In this document: piece after piece, positions 7,669 through 16,022 of the stretch
How positions within the stretch are numbered: the stretch's first letter is position 1
Layout of the letters: the number at the start of each line of letters is the position of its first letter
Assembly (NCBI GenBank): GCA_012271025.1
Contig: JAAXHF010000192.1
Span: 1 to 33,305, forward strand
Origin: Deltaproteobacteria bacterium
GTDB lineage: Bacteria > Desulfobacterota_B > Binatia > Bin18
Direction of reading: 5' to 3'
DNA: 33,305 bases
Notes under the pieces: model-generated
What the model was told of the DNA's origin: nothing
The model's database searches: none
Seen by the model: the letters and a program-made list of their open reading frames with translations, nothing else
Translations under genes and position numbers: made by a program

Positions 7669-9318
7669 ATGCCTGACATCACCTTTCTCCAGGACTTGAT
7701 CATCGTGTTTGGGGTTGCGGTAGTGGTGGTCGGCCTCCTGCAACGCGTCGGCTTTCCCTCGATTGCCGGGTTTATCCTGACCGGGGTCCTGGTCGGGCCG
7801 ACCGGCCTCGGCTTCGTCAACGATGTCCATCAGGTCGAGGTCCTGGCCGAGGTCGGCGTCGTGCTCCTGCTGTTCGGGATCGGCCTGGAGCTCTCGCTCG
7901 ACCGGCTCCGCCATTTGTGGCAAGCCATCGTGCTGGGCGGGGGATTGCAGGTCGCCCTCACGGGGGCGGGCACGGCCGGGGTGGCCCTGTGGTTCGGGCT
8001 GGCGCCCGGCCCGGCGATCTTCCTGGGCTGTATCGTCGCCGTCTCCAGTACGGCCGTCGTCCTGCGGGCACTGTCCACGAGCGGTGAATTGGACGCACCG
8101 CACGGCCGCCTGGCCGTCGGCATCCTGGTCTTCCAGGACCTGTGCGTGGTGCCGATGATGCTGGCCGTGCCCTATCTGGCCGGAGCAGGCGGCACGGGTG
8201 GGGACATCGTCGTCACGGTCGGCACCGCCCTCGTGGTCCTCGTGGGAGTGTTGCTGGCCGCGCGCCGCCTCGTCCCCCGCTTGCTCGCGGTGGTGGCCCG
8301 GACGCGCGAGCGCGAACTCTTCATTCTGAGCGTCTTTCTCGTCTGCTTCGGCACCGCCTGGGCCTTATCGCTGGCGGGCATCTCGCTGGCCCTCGGCGCG
8401 TTTCTGGCCGGCCTGGTCGTCGCCGACAGTGAGTTCCGCCACCAGGCGATGTCGGAGCTGATCCCGGCCCGCGAGGTCCTGGCCAGTTTGTTCTTCGTGT
8501 CCGTCGGCATGCTGCTGGATGTGGCCAACATCGGCGCGCAGCTGCTGGCGACCCTGGGGTTGTTGGGCGTCATCCTGGTCGGCAAGTTCGCCATCATCCT
8601 CGGCACCGCCCTGCTCCTGCGGCTCCCCTTGCGGGTGGGGATCCTGTCCGCCACCACCTTGTGCCAGATCGGGGAATTCTCCTTCGTGCTCTTGAACGCC
8701 GCGTCTGGATTCGACCTCCTCGGCCCTGCCCTGACCCACAATCTGCTGATGGCCATCGTCCTGTCCATGCTGCTGACACCGCTGGCCATGGCGTTCGGTC
8801 CCCGCCTGGTCGGCGGCGCGGCGTACGTGCCCTGGCTGAACCGCCTCTTGGATGCCGAGCCCCCCGGCATCGAGCTGCCCGAGCCGCCCAGCGACCATAT
8901 CATCGTGGCCGGCTATGGCCTGACGGGCCAACGCGTGTGTCGGGCTGTGCGGGAGGCAGGGTTGGCCTATGTTGCGGTGGACCGGAACCCGGACAAGGTG
9001 CGTGCGGCCCACGCCGCCGGCGACCGGGCCGTCCTCGGAGACGTGGCCCAACAGGAGGTACTGGAGGAGCTGGGCTGTCGGCAGGCCCGCCTGGTGGTCG
9101 TGAATATCAATGACACGAGTGCCGCCGAATCCGCCGTGCGGACGATTCGGGCGACCGCCCCGCACGTCGAGGTGATCGCCCGGGCTCCGTACGAGATGGA
9201 CATGGCGGCGCTGCGCTCCGCCGGGGCGACCGAGGTCATTACGGCTGAAGCCACAGCGAGCGCGGCGATTGTGGCAAGCTGCCGGTCGGCGCTGCGCGCG
9301 ATGCAGCCACCCGCCTAA
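7669..9318 (+). CDS. Kef-type K+/H+ antiporter of the CPA2 family with TrkA-N (RCK) domain
   Basis: 549 residues. Residues 1-385 form a Na+/H+-exchanger-type membrane domain of about 12 helices, with family motifs FPSIAGFILTGVLVGPTGLG near the start and LLLFGIGLELS. A cytoplasmic TrkA-N domain follows (about 405-530) with the Rossmann loop GYGLTGQ near residue 414 and an acidic strand end (VAVDRNPD). This architecture matches KefB/KefC/YbaL-like proteins, which exchange K+ (or Na+) for H+ across the inner membrane under nucleotide or glutathione gating. Whether glutathione is the ligand here cannot be told, and no KefF/KefG-type ancillary gene is nearby. The gene is divergent from the Hsp20 operon and convergent with the nitric oxide reductase gene, 29 bp apart. 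Confidence 0.9.
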   Translation: MPDITFLQDLIIVFGVAVVVVGLLQRVGFPSIAGFILTGVLVGPTGLGFVNDVHQVEVLAEVGVVLLLFGIGLELSLDRLRHLWQAIVLGGGLQVALTGAGTAGVALWFGLAPGPAIFLGCIVAVSSTAVVLRALSTSGELDAPHGRLAVGILVFQDLCVVPMMLAVPYLAGAGGTGGDIVVTVGTALVVLVGVLLAARRLVPRLLAVVARTRERELFILSVFLVCFGTAWALSLAGISLALGAFLAGLVVADSEFRHQAMSELIPAREVLASLFFVSVGMLLDVANIGAQLLATLGLLGVILVGKFAIILGTALLLRLPLRVGILSATTLCQIGEFSFVLLNAASGFDLLGPALTHNLLMAIVLSMLLTPLAMAFGPRLVGGAAYVPWLNRLLDAEPPGIELPEPPSDHIIVAGYGLTGQRVCRAVREAGLAYVAVDRNPDKVRAAHAAGDRAVLGDVAQQEVLEELGCRQARLVVVNINDTSAAESAVRTIRATAPHVEVIARAPYEMDMAALRSAGATEVITAEATASAAIVASCRSALRAMQPPA

Positions 9319-9347
9319 GCATGCCAGCCACCCCGCGTTGATATTCA

Positions 9348-11648
9348 TCAGCCACTCCCTTCTTGGGGCAGGCTCGGTTCCTGTCCGGCGCTATCGGCCC
9401 GCAGGCCGGCGATAGACCAGCCGGTCGTCAGACCGAGGTGAAACCAGCCAAAGGCCAGGATGCCGAGCGCCAGCACGGTGTCACCGACCACCCGCAGCCA
9501 GCGGAACAGCTCCAGGGGCGGGGTCTGCAAGAACTCCGCCGAACGGGCATACCACATCCCGTGCTCGACGCTGGCCCAGGTCTGGGCGAGTCCGACCGGC
9601 AGGAGACTGAGCAGGATCTGGAGACCCAGACCGATATTCATAGCCCAGAAGGCAAAGCCGAGCAGCCGCGTATTCCACTCCTGGCGCAGGCCGAGGATCC
9701 GCAGACTCAGCAGACACAGGCCGATCCCCAGCATGCCATACACCCCGAACAGGGCGGCGTGGGCGTGGACCGGCGTGGTGTTGAGCCCCTGCATGTAGTA
9801 CAGGGCGATGGGCGGATTGATCAGAAAGCCGAACAACCCGGCGCCGACCAGGTTCCAGAACGCGACTGCCACAAACCAGTAAATCGGCCACTTGTAGTGG
9901 CGGACCCACGGGGCGAGACGCGCCATAGACCAGTTCTCGTAGGCTTCAAAGCCGATCAACACCAGCGGCATCAGCTCCAGGGCGCTGAACGTTCCGCCCA
10001 GGACCAGAATGATCGGGGTGGTGCCGGTAAAGTAGAGGTGGTGGAACATGCCCAGGACACCTCCGACCAGATACAGGATAGTGGTGAACAGGACAGCCAT
10101 GGTTGCCGAGCGCACCCGGACCAGGCCCAGACGGGTAAACATGAAAGCAATGACTGTGACCGCAAAGACCTCAAAGAAGCCTTCCACCCACAGGTGTACG
10201 ACCCACCAGCGCCAATACTCGGCCAGCGCCAGATTGGTGTGCCGTCCCCACATCAGGCCGGCGGTATAGAACAGGGCAATCGCACCGACCGCCAGGATAA
10301 AGATGCCGAGCAGCTGCTTGTTCGCCCCCTGGGCTGTGCGGAGCGCCGGCCACAGCGCGCGCAGCATCAGTCCGACCCACATGAACAGGCCGAGCGCCAG
10401 CAGCACCTGCCAGAACCGCCCCAGCTCGACGTACTCATAGCCCTGGTGGCCAAACCAGAAGTTTGTGCCGCCGGCCAGCTGGTGGTGGATCGCCAGGGCC
10501 TGGCCGGCCATGGAACCGGCGATGACAATCGCCAGGGCGACAAACAGACCGTTGACCCCGAGCCGCTGCAGGCCGGGCTCGCGTCCGGCGATGCTTGGTG
10601 CCAGACACAGCCCGGTCGCCAGCCAGGCCGTGGCAATCCAGAAAATACCGAGTTGGACGTGCCAGGTACGGGCCAGCGAGTACGGCAACCACTCGGCGAG
10701 TGGAATACCGTACAGCCCCGTGCCTTCAACCCCATAGTGGGCGGTGATGATCCCGGTGAGCATCTGGGCCAGCAACAGGGCGCCAACAACCCAGAAGTAC
10801 TTGTGGGTCGCCCGCATCGAAGGCGTCACGCTCAGACCGAGCAGCGGGTCGGCGGACGGTTGTGCGTGGGCGTTGCGCCAGAAATCCCGGCTGGCCGCAT
10901 AAAACCAGGCCAAGGCGCCGATGCCTCCCAACAGGAGCACGAAACTTGCCACCGACACCACCAGCATGGTTCCGGTCGGACCATTGCCGACCAGGGCTTC
11001 CGGCGGCCAGTTATGCGTGTAGGTGATATCGTGGCCGGGCCGTTCGGTCACACACGCCCAGGTGGCCCAGAAAAAGAAGGCCGTGAGCTGAGCAGCGAGC
11101 GCCTCGCCGGCGACCGTGCCGGCCGGCATAGCGTAGCTCTCGCGCAGGTCGTCATACGCGGGATCGATCCCAAACAGACCCAGGTAATGAGCCTGCACCG
11201 CCCGAACGGCCCGGGCGCGCAGGGCTGATACCGTCAGTGTTTGGGTGTGCGGGTCATAGGTGTTCGTACGGAGTTCCGCCTGGAGCCGAACCCGCAGCGC
11301 GGCCTGACGTTCGGGGCCGAGGGCGCCGTAGCTGGGGGCGCCTTCCCGGTTGGCCCAGTGGTCCAGCAGCCAGACCGCCTCCCGGTGCAGCCAGTCCGCA
11401 GTCCAGTCCGGTGCGGTATAGGCCCCGTGGCCCCAGATTGATCCGAGATCGTGCCCGCCGATCGAACGCCACACATCCTGGCCGGCCCGAATGTCATCGC
11501 CGCTGAACAGCAGGCTACGGTCGGCATCGGCGACGACGATGCGCTCGGGAACTGGCGGCGCCATCTGGTAGACTTCGCGCCCGTAGTACAGCAGGGCAGC
11601 GAACGAGCCGATGAGGACAGCGGCAAGAATGGTCCATAGCAGGCGCAT
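9348..11648 (-). CDS. norZ: Quinol-dependent nitric oxide reductase (qNOR)
   Basis: 766 residues, full length for a single-subunit qNOR. It reduces two NO to N2O at the cytoplasmic membrane using quinol. The N-terminal helix is followed by a periplasmic cytochrome-c-like domain without haem c motifs (GQDVWRSIGGHDLGSIWGHG, about 56-75), then the haem-copper-oxidase-like membrane core. Visible metal ligands are the haem b/b3 histidines (H330, H628/H630) and the FeB site H485-L-W-V-E489 plus H536-H537. The FeB set is that of a genuine NOR. GGAGG lies six bases before ATG 11648. No other denitrification gene is present, so a detoxifying role is likely. It lies downstream of two small unknown genes on the same strand. 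Confidence 0.93.
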   Translation of the reverse strand: MRLLWTILAAVLIGSFAALLYYGREVYQMAPPVPERIVVADADRSLLFSGDDIRAGQDVWRSIGGHDLGSIWGHGAYTAPDWTADWLHREAVWLLDHWANREGAPSYGALGPERQAALRVRLQAELRTNTYDPHTQTLTVSALRARAVRAVQAHYLGLFGIDPAYDDLRESYAMPAGTVAGEALAAQLTAFFFWATWACVTERPGHDITYTHNWPPEALVGNGPTGTMLVVSVASFVLLLGGIGALAWFYAASRDFWRNAHAQPSADPLLGLSVTPSMRATHKYFWVVGALLLAQMLTGIITAHYGVEGTGLYGIPLAEWLPYSLARTWHVQLGIFWIATAWLATGLCLAPSIAGREPGLQRLGVNGLFVALAIVIAGSMAGQALAIHHQLAGGTNFWFGHQGYEYVELGRFWQVLLALGLFMWVGLMLRALWPALRTAQGANKQLLGIFILAVGAIALFYTAGLMWGRHTNLALAEYWRWWVVHLWVEGFFEVFAVTVIAFMFTRLGLVRVRSATMAVLFTTILYLVGGVLGMFHHLYFTGTTPIILVLGGTFSALELMPLVLIGFEAYENWSMARLAPWVRHYKWPIYWFVAVAFWNLVGAGLFGFLINPPIALYYMQGLNTTPVHAHAALFGVYGMLGIGLCLLSLRILGLRQEWNTRLLGFAFWAMNIGLGLQILLSLLPVGLAQTWASVEHGMWYARSAEFLQTPPLELFRWLRVVGDTVLALGILAFGWFHLGLTTGWSIAGLRADSAGQEPSLPQEGSG

Positions 11649-11693
11649 GGTCTACCTCCTCCGACGCGGCGCGGCGGGCTAGAGTATTTTCAC

Positions 11694-11722
11694 ACTATCC
11701 CGAGTCATGGTCGGATAGACAA
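11694..11722 (-). promoter_or_regulatory. Weak sigma-70-like promoter for qNOR
   Basis: On the minus strand TTGTCT (11722-11717) and GATAGT (11699-11694) are spaced by 17 bases, about 45 bases before the start codon. Further upstream, TGACC (11799-11803) and GGTCA (11815-11819) form a 21-bp dyad that could bind a regulator. No clear NsrR, NorR or FNR consensus site was recognised. Confidence 0.3.
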
Positions 11723-11831
11723 GGTTGTGGGGGCATTCTTCGGGGGTGGAAAGCGGAAATTTTCTTGCCAATTTTCGGAGAATCTCCTGGGCGGAGTCTG
11801 ACCAAACTGTCTTAGGTCACGCTGGCGGCCG

Positions 11832-12041
11832 CTAGAAGACGGCAGCAATGCTCTCCATCGCTTCGTCCCAATACTGCTTCCGTAGGGCCTCCACCAGCTT
11901 ATCCAATTTTCGGGTTTCGGAGAGCCACTCTTTCACCCGCTCGCTGTTTCTGCTCTGGACCGCCGCCTTTCTTTTCTTGGCCACGGTCCGATACTGCTTG
12001 CGGAGTGCTATCAGTCGCTCCTCGAATTCTTTTTCCGACAT
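11832..12041 (-). CDS. Small charged, probably coiled-coil protein of unknown function
   Basis: 69 residues, rich in Lys, Arg and Glu, with heptad-like helices throughout (EFEERLIALRKQYRTVAKKR and KLDKLVEALRKQYWDEAMES). The segment LRKQY occurs twice, about 40 residues apart, hinting at an internal helical duplication. There is no membrane segment or cysteine. AGGAG lies nine bases before ATG 12041. It follows the next small gene by 28 bp and precedes qNOR by 183 bp on the same strand, so the three could share a transcript. The family was not recognised. Confidence 0.6.
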   Translation of the reverse strand: MSEKEFEERLIALRKQYRTVAKKRKAAVQSRNSERVKEWLSETRKLDKLVEALRKQYWDEAMESIAAVF

Positions 12042-12069
12042 CGCTTATGTCTCCTGTCGGGTGTAGGAC

Positions 12070-12408
12070 TCACGCCGCGTCACTCGCCCTGGCCGGCTCG
12101 ACCAGCAGCGCCGTCCGCAGTAGGGTCGCGTCCAGGCCCAGCATCTGGCAGACCCAGGAGAAAGAGCCGACGCCCGTCCCGTCCCGGTCAGCAATCCAGG
12201 TCCGGGCCTCGGCCTGCAGCCGCGCCCGCCGCTGGGACCCCGCTCCGTTCCGGCGCGTGCCGCCGTGCAGGTCGGCCAGCGCTTGCTCAAACACGGCGCC
12301 CCACAGGACTTTTTCCGCGCTCGTGCGGCCGGTGGGTGCACGGAATTGCTCCGGCAGGATGGAGTCCTCGGAGAACATCGGGTTCGTGTCCAGGTTTCGG
12401 TCTCGCAT
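12070..12408 (-). CDS. Conserved hypothetical protein, 112 aa
   Basis: 112 residues beginning MRDRNLDTNPMFSEDSILPE. The central part is helical (SAEKVLWGAVFEQALADLHG). The C-terminal half has the pattern A-x-x-W-I-x-D followed by G-S-F-S-W-V-C-Q-M-L-G-L-D, which resembles short hypothetical proteins of deltaproteobacteria and Nitrospirae sharing a W-x5-9-F-x-F/W-V-C-x-x-L-G-L-D core. The role is unknown; the small-helix motif could bind nucleic acid, but this is a guess. AAGGAG sits seven bases before ATG 12408. It appears to head the leftward transcript containing the 69-residue protein and possibly qNOR, and diverges from the amidase operon. Confidence 0.65.
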   Translation of the reverse strand: MRDRNLDTNPMFSEDSILPEQFRAPTGRTSAEKVLWGAVFEQALADLHGGTRRNGAGSQRRARLQAEARTWIADRDGTGVGSFSWVCQMLGLDATLLRTALLVEPARASDAA

Positions 12409-12496
12409 CGTTCATCTCCTTATCTAAACCTGAGGTCGCCCGACGTCATTTGCTAGTCCCCGCGTTCGATTTTTTGCCTGCGGCACGCCTCCTATT

Positions 12497-12568
12497 GCCT
12501 GTCACACAAAGCAGACAGGCTTCTACAGGCGGTCAGCACCGAAGGCTTGCAGCCCGCTGGCGGGCTTT
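12497..12568 (+). promoter_or_regulatory. Two stem-loops upstream of the amidase operon, candidate leader or attenuator
   Basis: GCCTGTC (12497-12503) pairs with GACAGGC (12514-12520). A second stem, AGCCCGC-TG-GCGGGCT (12551-12566), is followed by TTTGAT and resembles a short intrinsic terminator. The amidase start is 122 bases further on. AAGGCTTGC occurs once in this leader (about 12543) and again about 66 bases later, which could allow alternative folds. No known riboswitch class was recognised. Confidence 0.3.
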
Positions 12569-12689
12569 GATAGGCAGGACGGGACACATGACGGCGGAGA
12601 TGGACGCAAGGCTTGCGGGCCGGTGGCCGAGTGTGACATTCAGACGGAGCGCCCCACCCTCAGCGCGAAGACCACAGGAGACACGAACC

Positions 12690-14216
12690 ATGCCGGTACA
12701 ACTTCCCACTATTGACGACTTGGCCGAGCTGGCGGCCGACTACGAGATGAGCCTGGAGCTGGAGGATCTGGAGTCCTTTCAGGGCCTGATGGCGGGCAAC
12801 CTGGCGTCGTATGATCGGCTCGACGAGCTGACCGAACCCAGCCTGCCGGTGGCCTATCCACGCAGCCCCGGCTGTCGTCCCCAGCCCGAGGACAACCCGC
12901 TCAACGCCTGGTACTGGCGGAGCGAAATCAAAGGTGCGGCGTCCGGGCCGCTGCTGGGCAAGACGCTGGCGATCAAGGATAACGTGTGTGTGGCGGGCGT
13001 GCCGATGATGAACGGCAGCCATGTCCTGGAGGGCTATGTGCCCGAGATCGACGCCACGATCGTGACCCGCATCCTGGAGGCCGGCGGCACAATTCTGGGC
13101 AAAGCGGTGTGTGAGAATTTCTGTTTCTCGGGCGGCAGCCATACCTGCGCCACGCCGCCGGTGCGCAACCCGCACGACCCGAGTCGGACCACCGGCGGCT
13201 CGTCGAGCGGCAGCGGCGCCCTGGTCGCGGCCGGCGAGGTGGACCTGGCGATTGGCGGCGATCAGGGTGGCTCGATCCGTATCCCGAGCAGCTGGTGCGG
13301 CATCTGCGGGCTCAAGCCGACCTACGGCCTGGTGCCGTATACCGGGGCGTTTCCGATTGAGGCCACGGTTGACCATGTCGGCCCGATGGCCCGGACCGTC
13401 GCCGACCTGGCCCTGCTGCTGGAAGTCCTGGCCGGGCCCGACGGCCTCGACCCCCGCCAGTCGGCCGGGCTGACCGGCGAGGCCTACAGCCAGGCCCTGA
13501 CCGGCGATGTCCACGGGCTGCGGGTCGGGGTGGTGGCCGAGGGCTTTGGCTGGCCCGAGCTGTCCGAGGCCGATGTGGACGCCAGCGTCCGCAGCGCGGC
13601 CGACGCCCTGGCCCGGCTCGGAGCCGAGGTGACGCCCGTGTCCATCCCCTGGCATCGAGACGGGCGGCATATCTGGAACGCCATCGCCATCGAGGGCGCG
13701 ACCCTGCTGATGGTGCTGGGCAACAGCATGGGCAGCAACTGGAAAGGCCACTACACCACGAGTCTGCTCGACGCCTACGCCCGGGGCCGCCGGGCGCGGG
13801 TGAACGATTTTCCGGAGACGGTCAAAAACGTCATGCTGCTGGGCCGTTACATGCAGGAGCGCTACCACGGCCGCTACTATGCCAAGGCGCAGAACCTGGC
13901 CCGCCGCCTGCGCGCGGCCTACGACGAGGCGCTGCGCGGTCACGACCTGCTGCTCATGCCGACCCTGCCGATGAAGGCGACCAGGATTCCGGCTGCGGAC
14001 GCCAGCCGCGAGGAGTCGGTAGCCCGCGCCCTGGAGATGATTCCCAACACGTGTCCGTTCGACGTGACCGGCCATCCGGCCATCAGCGTCCCGTGCGGCA
14101 TGTCCGAGGGCCTGCCGGTCGGCCTGATGCTGGTCGGTCGGCTGGGTGAAGACGCGACCGTGCTGCGGGCGGCCGACGCGTTTCAGCGTCAGGTCTTCAC
14201 CGCACCCGCGCCGTGA
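12690..14216 (+). CDS. Amidase signature family hydrolase
   Basis: 508 residues. The amidase-signature catalytic triad is complete: K96 (AIKDNV), cis-Ser171 (TGGSSSGSG) and nucleophile S195 (GDQGGSIRIP). The spacings of 75 and 24 residues equal those of the characterised FAAH enzyme. The family hydrolyses amide bonds, from simple carboxamides to aryl amides; the substrate cannot be predicted. The open frame runs 118 codons upstream without a stop, but ATG 12690 has GGAG nine bases before it and starts the homologous protein. It is the first gene of the oxygenase cluster; the next gene starts 35 bp after its stop. The amide substrate or product is probably linked to the oxygenases downstream. 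Confidence 0.92.
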   Translation: MPVQLPTIDDLAELAADYEMSLELEDLESFQGLMAGNLASYDRLDELTEPSLPVAYPRSPGCRPQPEDNPLNAWYWRSEIKGAASGPLLGKTLAIKDNVCVAGVPMMNGSHVLEGYVPEIDATIVTRILEAGGTILGKAVCENFCFSGGSHTCATPPVRNPHDPSRTTGGSSSGSGALVAAGEVDLAIGGDQGGSIRIPSSWCGICGLKPTYGLVPYTGAFPIEATVDHVGPMARTVADLALLLEVLAGPDGLDPRQSAGLTGEAYSQALTGDVHGLRVGVVAEGFGWPELSEADVDASVRSAADALARLGAEVTPVSIPWHRDGRHIWNAIAIEGATLLMVLGNSMGSNWKGHYTTSLLDAYARGRRARVNDFPETVKNVMLLGRYMQERYHGRYYAKAQNLARRLRAAYDEALRGHDLLLMPTLPMKATRIPAADASREESVARALEMIPNTCPFDVTGHPAISVPCGMSEGLPVGLMLVGRLGEDATVLRAADAFQRQVFTAPAP

Positions 14217-14251
14217 CGAGGAGACACAGCCTCAACAGACAGGAACCGCCG

Positions 14252-15706
14252 ATGAACAAACGCATCTACTTCAACGCCTTCCACATGAACTGTGTCGTGC
14301 ATCAGTCGCCCGGACTGTGGGTGCGGGACGACGACAGGATGGACCGCTACACCGACCTCGACACCTGGGTGGAGCTAGCCCGGCTGCTGGAGCGGGGTAA
14401 ATTCGATGCGCTCTTCCTGGCCGACGTGATCGGGGTCTACGACGTGTACCGCGACAACCGCGAGGCAGCCCTGAGCCAGGCGGCCCAGGTTCCGGTCAAC
14501 GATCCCATGGTGCTGATTCCGGCCATGGCCTATGCGACCGAGCATCTCGGCTTTGCCTTTACCAGCTCGGTCTTGCAGTGCCACCCGTTTGCCTTTGCCC
14601 GGACCATTTCCACCCTCGATCATCTGACCAAGGGCCGCATCGCCTGGAATATCGTGACCTCCTACCTGGAGAGCGCCGGACGGAGTTTCGGCCAGCCGGG
14701 CCTGCCCGAACACGACGAGCGCTACGACATTGGCGACGAGTATCTGGCGGTATGCTACCAGCTGTGGGAGGCCAGCTGGCAGGACGATGCGGTGGTCAAG
14801 GATCGCCAGCGGGGCATCTACGCCGACCCGAGTAAGGTCCACGACGTGCGCCACAACGGCAAATACTTTCGGGTCCACGGCTGCCACCTGGCCGAGCCGT
14901 CTCCCCAGCGCACACCGGTGCTGTACCAGGCTGGCGCCTCGCCGCGCGGCCGGCGCTTTGCGGCCGAACATGCCGAGGGCGTGTTCATCAGCGCCCCCAG
15001 TCCCCAGGCTGTTGGCGCCTATATTCGGGACACGCGCGCCGCAGCGGCCAAGCGTGGCCGGCAGCCCGAGGACATCGTTTTCTCGACCTACCTCAAGGTC
15101 ATCACCGGCGGCACCGAGGCCGAGGCGCGCCGCAAGTACGAGGATTTCTTCGAGCAGGTCAGCTACGAGGGCGCGCTGGCCCTGCTCAGCGGCTGGTCGG
15201 GCATTGATTTTGGCCGCTACGATCCCGACCAGGAGCTGGAGTATGTGGAGACCAACGCGGTGCGGACGCTGATGCAGATGTTCGCCAAAACCGACACCAC
15301 GCGGCGCCGCTGGACCATGCGCGACCTGGCCAAATACGTCGGCATCGGCGGTGGCGGGCCGGTCCTGGTCGGCGCGCCCGAGCAGATAGCCGACGCCTTG
15401 CAGGACTGGATCGCCGTTGGCGTGGACGGCTTCAACCTGGCCTATGCGATTACGCCGGGCACCTTTGAAGACTTTGTGGACGGCGTGGTGCCGGTCTTGC
15501 AGCAGCGCGGCATGATGCAGCGCGCGTATCAGGACGGCACATTCCGGGAGAAACTGTTCGGGCGGGGCCGGGCGCGCCTGGCCGCCCCGCACCCGGCCGC
15601 TCTGGCCCGGCGCGCGGTTGATGAGGGGCGTGCCAGCGCGCCGGAAAAGCGTCAGGGAACCGACACCGGTCAGGCAGGCGCGCCGGGACACCCTGCTCGT
15701 CTCTGA
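14252..15706 (+). CDS. LLM-class FMNH2-dependent monooxygenase (NtaA/SnaA/DszA type)
   Basis: 484 residues starting MNKRIYFNAFHMNCVVHQSP. The family's bacterial-luciferase-like TIM barrel shows in WVELARLLERGKFDALFLAD, the segment FAFTSSVLQCHPFAFARTIS and LDHLTKGRIAWNIVTSY, all typical of nitrilotriacetate and dibenzothiophene-sulfone monooxygenases. Members use reduced FMN from a separate reductase to oxidise C-N, C-S or C-C bonds; no reductase gene is present here. GTG 14213 overlapping the amidase stop is also possible, but ATG 14252 fits the family start. The C-terminal ~50 residues are a low-complexity Ala/Arg/Gly tail beyond the usual domain. A strong hairpin covers the stop codon. Confidence 0.9.
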   Translation: MNKRIYFNAFHMNCVVHQSPGLWVRDDDRMDRYTDLDTWVELARLLERGKFDALFLADVIGVYDVYRDNREAALSQAAQVPVNDPMVLIPAMAYATEHLGFAFTSSVLQCHPFAFARTISTLDHLTKGRIAWNIVTSYLESAGRSFGQPGLPEHDERYDIGDEYLAVCYQLWEASWQDDAVVKDRQRGIYADPSKVHDVRHNGKYFRVHGCHLAEPSPQRTPVLYQAGASPRGRRFAAEHAEGVFISAPSPQAVGAYIRDTRAAAAKRGRQPEDIVFSTYLKVITGGTEAEARRKYEDFFEQVSYEGALALLSGWSGIDFGRYDPDQELEYVETNAVRTLMQMFAKTDTTRRRWTMRDLAKYVGIGGGGPVLVGAPEQIADALQDWIAVGVDGFNLAYAITPGTFEDFVDGVVPVLQQRGMMQRAYQDGTFREKLFGRGRARLAAPHPAALARRAVDEGRASAPEKRQGTDTGQAGAPGHPARL

Positions 15707-15725
15707 AGCTGTCGGACAGAGACGA
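15697..15725. promoter_or_regulatory. 9-bp-arm inverted repeat across the LLM gene stop codon
   Basis: TCGTCTCTG (15697-15705) and CAGAGACGA (15717-15725) pair perfectly around an 11-base loop, which itself forms part of CTGTC-G-GACAG. It lies 51 bp before the UPF0175 antitoxin start. It could be that antitoxin's operator, or an intra-operon hairpin. There is no T-run. Confidence 0.4.
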
Positions 15726-15776
15726 TGGGGTGCCAGAAAAGGGCGTCTTTGGGAATCGTTGAGAAGGAGAAGCTCC

Positions 15777-16022
15777 ATGAACGTGGTCATTCCTGACGAA
15801 ATCCTGCGCGCGACCGGAATGTCTGTGACCGAGTTACGTCAAGAGATCGCCATCCTGCTCTTTCAGAAGGATAAATTGACGCTGGGTCAAGCGTGTCAGT
15901 TGGCCGGGATGAGTCATTGGCAGTTTCAGCACCTTTTGGCGAGTCGTGATATCCCTGTCCACTATGACGTGGCTGAGTTCGAGGAGGACTTGAAAATAGT
16001 ACAGGAGCGCTATGACACATGA
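15777..16022 (+). CDS. UPF0175 family antitoxin (HTH)
   Basis: 81 residues. MNVVIPDEILRATGMSVTEL and the segment AILLFQKDKLTLGQACQLAG are diagnostic of UPF0175, with a helix-turn-helix around 34-60 (TLGQACQLAGMSHWQFQHLL). Members are DNA-binding antitoxins usually paired with a DUF3368 PIN-domain toxin. AAGGAG lies seven bases before ATG 15777; the open frame extends upstream but is not part of the gene. The stop TGA overlaps the ATG of the toxin remnant at 16019 (ATGA), the normal coupling of such a pair. The antitoxin is intact while the toxin is not. It interrupts the oxygenase cluster on the same strand, so it probably arrived as a module. Confidence 0.88.
   Translation: MNVVIPDEILRATGMSVTELRQEIAILLFQKDKLTLGQACQLAGMSHWQFQHLLASRDIPVHYDVAEFEEDLKIVQERYDT

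Noticed and set aside
9348..11648. NO dismutase (Nod) instead of qNOR
   Set aside because: Nod proteins have substitutions at the FeB site. Here H485, E489, H536 and H537 are all present, so this is an ordinary qNOR.
12336..12689. N-terminal extension of the amidase
   Set aside because: The frame is open but has no ribosome-binding site or family similarity; ATG 12690 has both.
12660..14075. Long minus-strand open frame under the amidase gene
   Set aside because: It is antisense to a complete amidase with a full catalytic triad and shows no family motif; high GC produces such frames.
14375..15790. Long minus-strand open frame under the LLM gene
   Set aside because: No recognisable motif; the plus strand encodes an unmistakable family member.
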